Shown here piece after piece: positions 6,152 through 13,550 of a stretch of 15,439 nucleotides of DNA. A program made the position numbers and the translations under genes. The DNA comes from an uncultured bacterium (GTDB lineage: Bacteria > Actinomycetota > Coriobacteriia > Coriobacteriales > Coriobacteriaceae), in contig CAJMRR010000034.1 in assembly GCA_905215835.1 (NCBI GenBank), positions 1 through 15,439 of the forward strand, in the 5' to 3' direction. Below the pieces are notes generated by a model, which saw only the letters and a list, made by a program, of their open reading frames with translations, had not been told where the DNA came from and made no database searches. Each line of letters opens with the position of its first letter. The first letter of the stretch is position 1.

Positions 6152-7431
6152 ATGGTCTTAAGAATGCTTTCCGCATCAAAGAATTGCGCGAAAAGATTCT
6201 TTTTACCATAGCTATGCTCGTCGTGTACCGCATTGGTGCGCACGTTCCTGTGCCCGGCATTCCCTTCCAGGGGATGCTGGGCCTTTTCTCGACCGATAAC
6301 AATTCGGTCGCCGCAGGTGCTATGGCCCTCCTGAATCTTTTCTCTGGCGGCGCGTTGAGCTATGTGTCGGTGTTTTCGCTGGGCATCATGCCTTACATCA
6401 CCAGCTCGATCATCCTCCAGATGCTCCAGGCCGTCGTGCCTTCCCTGCATGAGCTTGCCCGCGAGGGCGAGGTCGGTCAGACCAAGATTACGCAGTATTC
6501 GCGTTACCTCACCCTGGCTCTGGCAATCCTCAACTCCGTGGGTTACCTCTTCCTCTTTAAGAGCTTCGGCATCAGCTTCAATGGCGCCGGCGCTCCCGAG
6601 ATCATCTTCGACCTCATGATCATCGGCACGCTCACCGCGGGCGCCATGCTGATCATGTGGATTGGTGAGCTCATCACCCAGCGCGGTATCGGCAATGGCA
6701 TGTCGCTGATCATCTTCGCGAACATCATGGCCGGTCTGCCGCAGGCTATCTTCTCCAGCACCGAGGGCAATGCCGGTGGCATCATCACCATGGTGATCAT
6801 CTGCGCCATCATTTTGCTGGTTATCCCGCTGATTGTTTTCCTTGAGCGCGGCCAGCGCCGCATCCCGGTCTCCTACGCCAAACGCGTCGTGGGCCGTCGC
6901 ATGATGGGTGGCCAGACCACCTACCTGCCCATCAAGGTCAACACCGCGGGTGTCGTGCCGATCATCTTCGCTTCGGCGCTGCTGTACTTCCCGGCTCAGA
7001 TTGCCGTGTTCTTCCCCGGCATCGGCTGGATTCAGGCAGTTGCCTCTGCGCTTTCGACCGGTTGGCTCAACTGGGTGCTTAACGTTGTCCTCATCGTGTT
7101 CTTCGCGTACTTCTACACCTCCATGGTGTTCAACCCCGATGACACGGCCGATAACCTTAAGAAGCAGGGCGGCTTTATTCCGGGCGTCCGTCCGGGTAGG
7201 GCTACCGCGGCCTACATCAAGAACGCGCTCAACAAGATCACGCTTCCCAGCGCTGTCTTTTTGGCGCTCATCGCCATCGTGCCTTCGATCATCTTCTCCT
7301 TCACAGGTAACCATCTGATCCAGGCATTTGGCGGCACGTCCATCCTCATCATGGTCGGCGTCGTGCTCGACACGGTCGATAAGCTCGAAGGCCAGATCAA
7401 GATGTATGATTACGATGGATTCTTTAAATAG
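6145..7431 (+). CDS. secY: Preprotein translocase subunit SecY
   Basis: 428 residues from a GTG start that overlaps the rplO stop. No other in-frame start gives the conserved N-terminus, which reads MLNGLKNAFRIKELREKILF. SecY is the channel of the SecYEG translocon in the cytoplasmic membrane. Ten hydrophobic spans can be traced, beginning with ILFTIAMLVVYRIGA at about 18-32. The long cytosolic loop with GQRRIPVSYAKRVVGRRM (about 235-252) precedes transmembrane segment 7. The TM8/9 cytosolic loop contains KKQGGFIPGVRPGRATAAYI (about 341-360). The overlap suggests translational coupling to rplO, and GGAAAGG (6128-6134) lies 10 bases upstream. Confidence 0.97.
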   Translation: MLNGLKNAFRIKELREKILFTIAMLVVYRIGAHVPVPGIPFQGMLGLFSTDNNSVAAGAMALLNLFSGGALSYVSVFSLGIMPYITSSIILQMLQAVVPSLHELAREGEVGQTKITQYSRYLTLALAILNSVGYLFLFKSFGISFNGAGAPEIIFDLMIIGTLTAGAMLIMWIGELITQRGIGNGMSLIIFANIMAGLPQAIFSSTEGNAGGIITMVIICAIILLVIPLIVFLERGQRRIPVSYAKRVVGRRMMGGQTTYLPIKVNTAGVVPIIFASALLYFPAQIAVFFPGIGWIQAVASALSTGWLNWVLNVVLIVFFAYFYTSMVFNPDDTADNLKKQGGFIPGVRPGRATAAYIKNALNKITLPSAVFLALIAIVPSIIFSFTGNHLIQAFGGTSILIMVGVVLDTVDKLEGQIKMYDYDGFFK

Positions 7432-7449
7432 GCTAGAGGAGGATTGCTC

Positions 7450-8076
7450 ATGAACCTCGTATTGCTCGGAGCTCCGGGTGCCGGTAAGGGCACCGTCGCA
7501 CAGGAGCTCGTCGCCGAGTTTGGCGTCGCCCATATTTCCACGGGCGACCTGCTGCGTGCTGCCGTCAAGAGTGGCACCGAGCTTGGTATTCAGGCTAAGA
7601 AGTACATGGACGCTGGCGAGCTCGTTCCCGACCAGCTCGTGATCGACCTTGTCAAGGAGCGCCTTGCCGCCGATGACGCCCAGCAGGGCTTCATCCTCGA
7701 CGGCTTCCCGCGCAACACCGCCCAGGCTGTGACGCTCGATTCCGAGCTCTCCGCCATGGGTCGCGAGATCGACTGCGCCCTTCTGGTCGACGTGGCCCCC
7801 GAGGTCATCATCGACCGTCTGTCTTCGCGTCGCACCTGCCGCGCCTGCGGTTACACCGGCACCGCTGCCGATGCTACCTGCCCCAAGTGTGGTGGCGAGA
7901 TGTATCAGCGCGACGACGACAAGCCCGAGACCATTAAGAACCGTCTCGACGTCTACGAGAAGTCCACGAGCCCGCTCGTTGACTACTATCGTGGCCAGGG
8001 TCTGCTCAAGTCGGTCAACGGTGACCAGGCTCGCGAGACCGTGTACGGGGATGTCAAAGAGGCTCTCGGTCTATGA
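7450..8076 (+). CDS. adk: Adenylate kinase, zinc-LID form
   Basis: 208 residues. It catalyses ATP + AMP = 2 ADP in the cytosol. The Walker A motif GAPGAGKGT is at 7-15 and the AMP-binding TGDLLRAA at 31-38. DGFPRNTAQA (84-93) also matches the family. The LID domain carries Cys130, Cys133, Cys144 and Cys147, a four-cysteine zinc site typical of Gram-positive Adk. I choose ATG 7450 over the in-frame TTG at 7444 because AGGAGG (7437-7442) is 7 bases from the ATG but only 1 from the TTG. The stop overlaps the map start (ATGA, 8073-8076), which indicates translational coupling. Confidence 0.96.
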   Translation: MNLVLLGAPGAGKGTVAQELVAEFGVAHISTGDLLRAAVKSGTELGIQAKKYMDAGELVPDQLVIDLVKERLAADDAQQGFILDGFPRNTAQAVTLDSELSAMGREIDCALLVDVAPEVIIDRLSSRRTCRACGYTGTAADATCPKCGGEMYQRDDDKPETIKNRLDVYEKSTSPLVDYYRGQGLLKSVNGDQARETVYGDVKEALGL

Positions 8077-8861
8077 TCAAGATTAAGTCTGCAACGCAAA
8101 TCGAGCAGATGAAGAAGGCAGGAGCGCTATCTAAGATGGCGCTCCGCCACGTTGGAGCCATGGTGCGCCCCGGCGTTTCGACTTTTGAGCTCGATCAGCT
8201 CGCGGAGCAGATTATCCGCATGCATGGCGGCACCCCGGCCTTTAAGGGTTATGGCGGGTTCCCGGGGACCATTTGCGCATCGATCAACGATGCCGTGGTC
8301 CACGGTATTCCCAACCCCGACATGATCCTGCGCGATGGCGATATCATCTCCATCGATACGGGAGCCGTTGTCGACGGTTGGGTCGGCGATAACGCTTGGA
8401 CGTTTTTCGTCGGCACCCCCACGCCCGAAGCCAAGGCTTTGTGCGAGGTCACGCGTGATTGCCTTAAGGCTGCCATCGAGCAGGCTGTTCCCGGTAACCA
8501 TATCGGGGACGTCGGTTATGCCGTTCAGTTCCTCGCCGAGTCTCACGGTTACGGCGTGCTTCGTGATTATGTGGGCCATGGCATTGGCCGCGTGATGCAC
8601 GAGGACCCCAATGTTCCTAACTATGGAAAGAAGGGGAGGGGCGTTCGCCTCCAGGCCGGCATGGTCATTGCCATCGAGCCGATGGTTACGATGGGTTCCA
8701 ACCATGTGAGCACGGGCTCCGACGGTTGGATCGTCACGACCAACGATCACCTGCCCGCCGCGCACTACGAGAACACCGTCGCCATTACCAATGACGGTCC
8801 GGTGATTCTCACCACGGATGCCCAAGGTGCTTGGTGTTCCTTGCAAGGCGGTGAAATGTAA
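8073..8861 (+). CDS. map: Type I methionine aminopeptidase
   Basis: 262 residues. It removes the initiator methionine from nascent proteins and uses two divalent metal ions. Metal and substrate residues are recognisable in ASINDAVVHGIPN (His near residue 79), SIDTGAVVDGWVGDNAWTF (two Asp near 96 and 107), YVGHGIGRVMHEDP (His near 170), IAIEPMV (Glu near 203) and HYENTVAITNDGP (Glu near 234). The start overlaps the adk stop by 4 bases. Odd feature: the last residues, about WCSLQGGEM, lie beyond the usual end after PVILT, and their codons and stop fall at the left arm of a long inverted repeat. Confidence 0.96.
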   Translation: MIKIKSATQIEQMKKAGALSKMALRHVGAMVRPGVSTFELDQLAEQIIRMHGGTPAFKGYGGFPGTICASINDAVVHGIPNPDMILRDGDIISIDTGAVVDGWVGDNAWTFFVGTPTPEAKALCEVTRDCLKAAIEQAVPGNHIGDVGYAVQFLAESHGYGVLRDYVGHGIGRVMHEDPNVPNYGKKGRGVRLQAGMVIAIEPMVTMGSNHVSTGSDGWIVTTNDHLPAAHYENTVAITNDGPVILTTDAQGAWCSLQGGEM

Positions 8862-8982
8862 AAGTCGCCGCCCCCTGATGCCCAACCTCGCCTTTCAATT
8901 TCGAAGGCATGACCCCAAGGTCTATGCCTTCTCATTTCAAGGCGATCTTGGGCATCAGGGAACGGCTTTGTTTTACATTTCA
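8852..8982. repeat. Long imperfect inverted repeat/hairpin spanning the map stop codon
   Basis: The outer arms are TGAAATGTAAAA (8852-8863) and TTTTACATTTCA (8971-8982), 12 bp perfect. Then come CCCTGATGCCCAA (8873-8885) with its 13-bp complement (8948-8960), and TCGCCTT (8888-8894) with AAGGCGA (8939-8945). The tip is GAAGGCATGACC (8903-8914) with GGTC-T-ATGCCTTC (8919-8931) around a CCAA loop. The whole folds into one rod of about 131 nt with small internal loops. The map stop codon (8859-8861) is inside the left arm. Possible identities are a miniature palindromic mobile element, an mRNA 3'-end stabiliser or terminator (TTTGTTTT at 8967-8974), or a structured RNA. Confidence 0.8.
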
Positions 8983-9025
8983 AATGTAACAAGTTCCACT
9001 TAGTTGTGGAGCCATTACGAAGTTA

Positions 9026-9054
9026 TTACGATGCGTGCATACGTGTTGTAGAAT
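9026..9054 (+). promoter_or_regulatory. Candidate promoter for infA-rpmJ-rpsM operon segment
   Basis: TAGAAT (9049-9054, five of six to consensus) sits 17 bases after a weak TTACGA (9026-9031). It lies downstream of the long hairpin and about 40 bases ahead of infA, so transcription would begin near 9060. This fits a second transcription unit for infA to rplQ. The -35 is poor. Confidence 0.4.
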
Positions 9055-9093
9055 ACTCAATCGCTGTCGTTTTCTAGAGAAAGATGATTGCTT

Positions 9094-9312
9094 GTGAAGA
9101 AGGAAGACGCAATTGAGCTCGAGGGTACGGTAAAGGAACCGTTGCCCAACGCCATGTTTAAGGTCGAGCTCGAGAACGGTCATTCGGTTCTGTGCAACAT
9201 TTCTGGCAAGATCCGAATGAATTACATCCGTATTCTCCCCGGTGACAGGGTTGTCGTGGAGCTTTCCCCGTACGACCTGACCCGCGGCCGCATCACCTAT
9301 CGCTACAAATAG
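9094..9312 (+). CDS. infA: Translation initiation factor IF-1
   Basis: 72 residues, exactly the usual length, when started at GTG 9094 (KKEDAIELEGTV follows Met). An in-frame TTG at 9088 would add two residues and is less likely. The single OB-fold is complete: LPNAMFKVELENGHSVL (about 17-33), SGKIRMNYIRILPGDRV and the ending SPYDLTRGRITYRYK. IF-1 binds the 30S A site during initiation. A purine-rich AGAGAAAG at 9076-9083 lies upstream. A variation: VLCNISGK in place of the common VLAHISGK. A 150-base gap with two hairpins separates it from rpmJ. Confidence 0.95.
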   Translation: MKKEDAIELEGTVKEPLPNAMFKVELENGHSVLCNISGKIRMNYIRILPGDRVVVELSPYDLTRGRITYRYK

Positions 9313-9337
9313 CGGCACGCATACACGCACTCCATTT

Positions 9338-9369
9338 CCGACTGCAGGCTTAGCTCAACCTACGGTCGG
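9338..9369 (+). other. Hairpin in the infA-rpmJ spacer
   Basis: CCGACTGCAGG (9338-9348) pairs with CCTACGGTCGG (9359-9369) with one G-U pair and one C-A mismatch around a 10-base loop. There is no T-tract, so it is a leader or processing structure rather than a terminator. Confidence 0.5.
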
Positions 9370-9383
9370 ATTGTGTGTGAAGA

Positions 9384-9413
9384 CCAGCCATAGTTTTAAA
9401 CGCCTGCGGCTGG
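9384..9413 (+). other. Second, weaker hairpin upstream of rpmJ
   Basis: CCAGCC (9384-9389) and GGCTGG (9408-9413) are complementary across an 18-base loop that is AT-rich at its centre. It is located 50 bases before the rpmJ start. It pairs only six bases and is reported because it shares a 150-base spacer with a stronger hairpin. Confidence 0.35.
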
Positions 9414-9462
9414 GCGAGTAGATAGTAGGGAAGTAGTTTGAGCGCTACCGAAAGGAAGAACG

Positions 9463-9576
9463 ATGAAGGTACGTCCTTCGGTCAAGAAGATGTGCGATAA
9501 GTGCAAAATCATTAGGCGCCATGGCAAGGTCCTCGTCATTTGCGAGAACCCCCGTCATAAGCAGCGTCAGGGTTAA
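9463..9576 (+). CDS. rpmJ: 50S ribosomal protein L36
   Basis: A 37-residue gene read directly from ATG 9463: MKVRPSVKKMCDKCK at the start and NPRHKQRQG at the end. This is the zinc-containing form of L36, with Cys11, Cys14, Cys27 and His32 as ligands. L36 stabilises 23S rRNA near the peptidyl-transferase region. AAAGGAAG (9451-9458) is the ribosome site. Its place between infA and rpsM is the canonical one. The stop is 14 bases before rpsM. Confidence 0.97.
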   Translation: MKVRPSVKKMCDKCKIIRRHGKVLVICENPRHKQRQG

Positions 9577-9590
9577 GAGAGGAGACTACG

Positions 9591-9965
9591 TTGGCCCGTA
9601 TTAATGGTGTCGACCTCCCGCGTGAGAAGCGCGTTGAGATCGGTCTGACCTACATTTACGGCATCGGCCGCACCACTGCGACGAAGATTTGCGTCGAGTG
9701 CAACGTTAACGTGGATACGCGCGTTAAGGACCTCACCGAGGATGAGGTTAACGCCATCCGCGATTATATCGATAAGAACCAGATCATGGTTGAGGGCGAC
9801 CTCCGCCGTGAGCGCAACCAGAACGTCAAGCGCCTTATGGACATCGGCTGCAACCGCGGCCTTCGTCACCGCAAGGGCCTCCCGGTCCGCGGCCAGCGCA
9901 CCCACACTAACGCTCGTACCCGCAAGGGCCCGAAGCGTCAGATCGGTGCTAAGAAGAAGAAATAA
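9591..9965 (+). CDS. rpsM: 30S ribosomal protein S13
   Basis: 124 residues from a TTG start. AGAGGAG (9578-9584) lies 6 bases upstream, and the sequence after the start, ARINGVDLPREKRVEIGLTY, is the universal S13 N-terminus, so the rare codon is the real start. The protein contains IYGIGRTTA (about 22-30), the helix-hairpin-helix typical of S13, and ends in the basic GLPVRGQRTHTNARTRKGP plus a poly-lysine tail. S13 sits in the 30S head and bridges to L5. Confidence 0.97.
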   Translation: MARINGVDLPREKRVEIGLTYIYGIGRTTATKICVECNVNVDTRVKDLTEDEVNAIRDYIDKNQIMVEGDLRRERNQNVKRLMDIGCNRGLRHRKGLPVRGQRTHTNARTRKGPKRQIGAKKKK

Positions 9966-9979
9966 GGAGCGCTAGATAG

Positions 9980-10384
9980 ATGGCTACTGCTAAGAAGAAC
10001 GTTCGCGCTGCCCGTCTGAAGCGCGCGGACCGTAAGAACATTTCCGTGGGCCAGGCTCACATTCGTTCTACGTTCAACAACACGATCGTTTCGATCACCG
10101 ATCCCCAGGGCAATGTCATTTCCTGGAAGTCGGCTGGCCAGGTGGGCTTCAAGGGCTCCCGTAAGTCCACGCCGTTCGCTGCCCAGATGGCTGCCGAGGC
10201 TGCTGCCAAGCAGGCCATGGAGCACGGTATGAAGAAGGTTTCCGTCTTCGTCAAGGGCCCCGGCTCCGGTCGTGAGACCGCCATCCGCTCCCTCCAGGCT
10301 GCTGGCCTCGAGGTCTCGAGCATCCAGGACAAGACCCCCATTCCGCACAACGGCTGCCGCCCCAAGAAGCGTCGCCGCGTGTAA
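9980..10384 (+). CDS. rpsK: 30S ribosomal protein S11
   Basis: 134 residues. S11 lies on the 30S platform near the mRNA exit and the anti-Shine-Dalgarno helix. The diagnostic blocks are AHIRSTFNNTIVSITDPQGN (about 26-45), GFKGSRKSTPFAAQMAAE, KGPGSGRETAIRSLQAAGLE (about 93-112) and the ending PHNGCRPKKRRRV. TAAGGAG overlapping the rpsM stop (9963-9969) is the ribosome site. Confidence 0.97.
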   Translation: MATAKKNVRAARLKRADRKNISVGQAHIRSTFNNTIVSITDPQGNVISWKSAGQVGFKGSRKSTPFAAQMAAEAAAKQAMEHGMKKVSVFVKGPGSGRETAIRSLQAAGLEVSSIQDKTPIPHNGCRPKKRRRV

Positions 10385-10403
10385 CTGAAAGGATCGTATC
10401 AAT

Positions 10404-11000
10404 ATGGCAATCGACAGGACTCCTGTTCTTAAGCGCTGCCGTCAGCTCGGGATCGATCCCGCTGAGCTCGGTTACAGCAGCAAGAAGGAATCTATCCGTC
10501 AGCCCAAGCGCCGTCGCAAGGAATCTGAGTACGGCATGCAGCTGCGCGAGAAGCAGAAGGTCAAGTTCATCTATGGCGTTCTGGAGAAGCAGTTCCACGG
10601 CTACTTCAACAAGGCCCGTAAGATGAACGGCGTCACCGGTGAGAACCTCATGATCATCCTTGAGTCTCGCCTCGACAACGTCGTCTTCCGTCTTGGCTTC
10701 GCCCGCACCCGCAAAGAGGCTCGTCAGTCCGTCCGTCACGGTCACTTCACCGTGAACGGCAAGCGCGTGGACATCCCGTCCTACCGCGTCAAGGCCGGCG
10801 ACGTCGTCGCTGTCGGCGAGAAGTTCCGTGACCTCCTCCCCATCAAGGAGGCTCTGATTTCCTCCGAGCGCTTTGAGGTCCCTGGCTGGCTCGAGGTCGA
10901 TATCGAGAAGCTGTCTGGTAACGTGCTCGCTCTGCCGACGCGTGAGCAGATCAGCGGTGATATCAACGAGCAGCTCATCGTCGAGCTCTACTCTAAGTAG
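10404..11000 (+). CDS. rpsD: 30S ribosomal protein S4 (zinc-free form)
   Basis: 198 residues. S4 is a primary 16S rRNA-binding protein that nucleates 30S assembly. The N-terminal region lacks the CxxC zinc ligands seen in some bacteria, so this is the zinc-free type. The S4 RNA-binding domain covers about residues 88-150 (ESRLDNVVFRLGFARTRKEA, then HGHFTVNGKRVDIPSYRVK). The protein ends INEQLIVELYSK. AAAGGA (10388-10393) is the ribosome site. Having rpsD between rpsK and rpoA is the E. coli and actinobacterial arrangement, unlike Bacillus, where it is elsewhere. Confidence 0.97.
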   Translation: MAIDRTPVLKRCRQLGIDPAELGYSSKKESIRQPKRRRKESEYGMQLREKQKVKFIYGVLEKQFHGYFNKARKMNGVTGENLMIILESRLDNVVFRLGFARTRKEARQSVRHGHFTVNGKRVDIPSYRVKAGDVVAVGEKFRDLLPIKEALISSERFEVPGWLEVDIEKLSGNVLALPTREQISGDINEQLIVELYSK

Positions 11001-11032
11001 TCCATCCGGGCTGCTGAGGCTGGAGGTAATAC

Positions 11033-11974
11033 ATGTCAGAATTCATTAGGCCTCAGGTTCAGGTCGAAGAGATCAACGAGACGTCTGCTCGTGTCTCCGT
11101 CGAGCCGCTCGAGCGTGGCTACGGCGATACGCTGGGTAACTCCCTTCGTCGCGTTCTTCTGTCCTCGCTCGAGGGTGCCGCCGTCGAGGCTATTCAGATC
11201 GATGGCGCGCAGCACGAGTTCATGACCATCCCTAACATGGTCGAGGATGTCACCGACATCGTCCTGAATGTCAAGGGTCTTGTCTTCAGGGCTCTCGGCA
11301 CGACCGACGAGGCGACCGCCACCATCTCGGTTGACGGCCCCTGCGAGGTCACCGGTGCGGACTTCTTTATTCCGTCCGAGTTTGAGCTGGTCAACCCCGA
11401 GCAGCACATCGCAACGCTCACCGAGGGTGGCCATCTCACCATGAGCATGCGCATCGGCTATGGCCGCGGCTATGTTTCTGGCGAGGCCAACAAGCGCGAC
11501 AACGATCCCATCGGTGTGATCCACGTCGACTCGCTGTACTCGCCGGTTTCCCGTTGCGCCAAGCTCGTTGAGGCTTGCCGTGTCGGTCAGCACACCGACT
11601 ACGACCGCCTTGTCCTCGAGATCGAGACCAACGGCTCCATCGCCCCGCGCGACGCCGTGGTCCAGGCTGCCAATATCATCAACCAGCATATGGCCGCCTT
11701 TATGAACCTTGCCGAGACCCCCGAGGTCGAGGAGGAGGCTTCGATCTTCGCTCCCGAGGTCACCAACGACAACGCCGAGCTGGACAAGCAGATCGAGGAT
11801 CTGGACCTTTCCGTCCGTTCCTACAACTGCCTTAAGCGCGCCAGCATTCACTCGGTCCGTCAGCTCGTTGAGTTCTCGGAGAACGATCTGCTCAACATCC
11901 GTAACTTCGGTGTTAAGTCGATCGAGGAAGTGAAGGACAAGCTTGAGTCCATGGGCCTGAGCCTGAAGGCTTAA
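11033..11974 (+). CDS. rpoA: DNA-directed RNA polymerase alpha subunit
   Basis: 313 residues, a normal length. The N-terminal domain (about 1-230) dimerises and assembles the enzyme. It shows PLERGYGDTLGNSLRRVLLS (26-45) and DGAQHEFMTIPNMVEDVTDI. A linker rich in Glu precedes the C-terminal domain (about 250-313), which has SVRSYNCLKRASIHSVRQLV and NFGVKSIEEVKDKLESMGL, the surface that contacts promoter UP elements and activators. TGGAGGT upstream of the ATG is a strong ribosome site. It is followed by rplQ after 30 bases. Confidence 0.98.
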   Translation: MSEFIRPQVQVEEINETSARVSVEPLERGYGDTLGNSLRRVLLSSLEGAAVEAIQIDGAQHEFMTIPNMVEDVTDIVLNVKGLVFRALGTTDEATATISVDGPCEVTGADFFIPSEFELVNPEQHIATLTEGGHLTMSMRIGYGRGYVSGEANKRDNDPIGVIHVDSLYSPVSRCAKLVEACRVGQHTDYDRLVLEIETNGSIAPRDAVVQAANIINQHMAAFMNLAETPEVEEEASIFAPEVTNDNAELDKQIEDLDLSVRSYNCLKRASIHSVRQLVEFSENDLLNIRNFGVKSIEEVKDKLESMGLSLKA

Positions 11975-12004
11975 TGCTTCGCATATTTGAGGAGAAACTA
12001 GACC

Positions 12005-12472
12005 ATGCGTCACAACGTTAAGAAGGGCCTGAAGCTCGGCACCGATGCGAGCCACACCAAGGCCATGAAGAAGAGCCTTGCTAAGGCCCTCTTCGAGAAC
12101 GACCGCATCAAGACCACCGAGACCCGCGCTAAGGCGCTGCGTTCGGTCGTCGACCCGATCATCACTTGGGCCAAGAAGGGCGACCTGCACTCTCGTCGTC
12201 TGGCTATCGCCAAGCTCGGCGATAAGCAGCTCGTTGCCGAGATCTTCGACAAGGCTGCCCAGGGTATGTGGCAGGACCGCAACGGCGGTTACACCCGCAT
12301 CATGAAGCTCGGTAACCGCAAGGGCGACAACGCTCCCATCGTTATCATGGAGCTCGTCACCGAGCCTTGCACGCCTAAGGCTAAGAAGGCTGCTCCGGCC
12401 CCCAAGAAGGCCGCTGCTCCCAAGAAGGTCGAGGCTGCCGAGGAGGCTCCTGCTGAGGAGACCGCTGAGTAG
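12005..12472 (+). CDS. rplQ: 50S ribosomal protein L17 with acidic/basic low-complexity tail
   Basis: 155 residues, longer than the roughly 120 of many bacterial L17 proteins. The core (1-120) contains MRHNVKKGLKLGTDASHTKA, LFENDRIKTTETRAKALR (about 30-47) and GYTRIMKLGNRKGDNAPIVI (about 98-117). After ELV the chain continues in a tail of about 33 residues made of Lys-Ala-Pro runs followed by Glu-Ala runs. Such tails occur in high-GC Gram-positive L17. GAGGAG (11989-11994) is the ribosome site. It is the last gene before the operon terminator. Confidence 0.96.
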   Translation: MRHNVKKGLKLGTDASHTKAMKKSLAKALFENDRIKTTETRAKALRSVVDPIITWAKKGDLHSRRLAIAKLGDKQLVAEIFDKAAQGMWQDRNGGYTRIMKLGNRKGDNAPIVIMELVTEPCTPKAKKAAPAPKKAAAPKKVEAAEEAPAEETAE

Positions 12473-12498
12473 ACAATCCGTCTGCATAGGCTATATTC

Positions 12499-12529
12499 GA
12501 GGGGTACGTTCGCGTACCCCTCTTTTTTT
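12499..12529 (+). terminator. Intrinsic terminator of the ribosomal operon
   Basis: GAGGGGTACG (12499-12508) and CGTACCCCTC (12513-12522) form a perfect 10-bp stem with a TTCG loop, followed directly by seven T (12523-12529). This is a textbook rho-independent terminator, 26 bases after the rplQ stop. Confidence 0.96.
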
Positions 12530-12564
12530 GTCGAAATGCCATTGCCTGTTTGTTGGGAGCGTCC

Positions 12565-13389
12565 ATGACCGCGCCGTCTGATTTCAATTCGATTCCCGAG
12601 CTCGATGCCACGCTCGTTTTCCGCGTGGCCTACGATGGCTCGTCCTACAGCGGCTTTGCCGAGCAGCCCGGTCAGACGACGGTTGCGGGCGAGCTGCGCC
12701 GCGCTATCGAGACGCTCCTGCGCCGTCCGATCGACCTGACGTGCGCGGGGCGTACCGATGCCGGCGTACATGCCGTGGCTCAGTACATCAGCGTGCCCGT
12801 AACGGACGCTGAGCTCGCCTTGACGCGCCGTAGGTGGCTGCGGGCTATGGATGCCCTGCTGCCCAAAGATATCGCCATAAACGAGGTCTACAAGGCCCGT
12901 AAAGGCTTTTCTGCACGCTTTGATGCGCGTTCACGTACATATACGTACCGTATTGCCGATCGCGACGCGCGTCCCGTGCTCTCACGGGGTGCCGTGTGGT
13001 GGCATCGCTATCCCTTGGACGTCGAGGCCATGTCTGCGGCCTGTCCCGCGCTTTTGGGTGAGCAGGACTTTAAGAGCTTTTGCAAGGTTGCCTCGGCCGT
13101 TGGCAAGCCCACGCATCGCTGCGTGATGCGTGCCGAGTTTGGCCATGAGGTTGCGTTTGGCGAGGACATCCTGACGTTTACCATCGAGGGCAATGCGTTT
13201 CTGCATTCGATGGTCCGCACGATCGTGGGCACGCTTGTCGAGATTGGCATGCATCGCCGTGAACCCGAGTGGATGCGCGAGGTCATCGATGCTTGCGACC
13301 GTACCGCTGCGGGCCCCACGGCTCCTGCCTGCGGCCTTACGTTTATGGGCGTGGATTACGATCCCGCCGAGCTTGTCGTGCTCGACTAG
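12565..13389 (+). CDS. truA: tRNA pseudouridine(38-40) synthase TruA
   Basis: 274 residues from ATG 12565, which has GGGAG (12554-12558) at proper spacing. An in-frame TTG at 12550 would overlap that site. TruA isomerises uridines 38, 39 and 40 in the anticodon arm of many tRNAs. The catalytic Asp65 lies in the diagnostic CAGRTDAGVHA (60-70). FRVAYDGSSYSGFAEQPGQ (19-37) and GNAFLHSMVRTIVGTLVEIG (about 209-228) are further family blocks. It starts only 35 bases after the operon terminator, so a separate promoter would have to lie in the end of rplQ or expression depends on read-through. truA following rplQ is the common Gram-positive order. Confidence 0.96.
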   Translation: MTAPSDFNSIPELDATLVFRVAYDGSSYSGFAEQPGQTTVAGELRRAIETLLRRPIDLTCAGRTDAGVHAVAQYISVPVTDAELALTRRRWLRAMDALLPKDIAINEVYKARKGFSARFDARSRTYTYRIADRDARPVLSRGAVWWHRYPLDVEAMSAACPALLGEQDFKSFCKVASAVGKPTHRCVMRAEFGHEVAFGEDILTFTIEGNAFLHSMVRTIVGTLVEIGMHRREPEWMREVIDACDRTAAGPTAPACGLTFMGVDYDPAELVVLD

Positions 13390-13397
13390 GGGAGGGC

Positions 13398-13416
13398 TCG
13401 ACGCGTCGTGCGTCGA
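13398..13416. repeat. Inverted repeat after truA
   Basis: TCGACGC (13398-13404) and GCGTCGA (13410-13416) surround a GTCGT spacer, and CGACGCGTCG (13399-13408) is itself a perfect 10-base palindrome. It starts 8 bases after the truA stop and has no T-tract. It could mark the 3' end of the truA mRNA or be a chance GC-rich palindrome. Confidence 0.4.
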
Positions 13417-13507
13417 CACCTGTCATCTGTGGGCTGCGCGTGTGCAACATCTGTTCTTGACGTGCAATACAACCGGTGTCTCATTGCTTTTATTGCCGGG
13501 GTGTACC

Positions 13508-13549
13508 ATGAACCACGGTTTGATTCATTGCTGTCGAGAGGACGGATAA
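13508..13549 (+). CDS. Possible 13-residue leader ORF upstream of the glycosyltransferase gene
   Basis: ATG 13508 opens MNHGLIHCCREDG and stops with TAA at 13547-13549, one base before the TTG start of the next gene in another frame. GGGGTG (13498-13503) could act as its ribosome site. The near-touching stop and start would allow translational coupling. The ORF is too short to recognise and may be chance. Confidence 0.25.
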   Translation: MNHGLIHCCREDG

Positions 13550-13550
13550 C

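Noticed and set aside
13457..13494. TTGACG as -35 of a promoter for the glycosyltransferase gene
   Set aside because: No acceptable -10 hexamer occurs 16-18 bases downstream (CTCATT is the best), so I do not call it.
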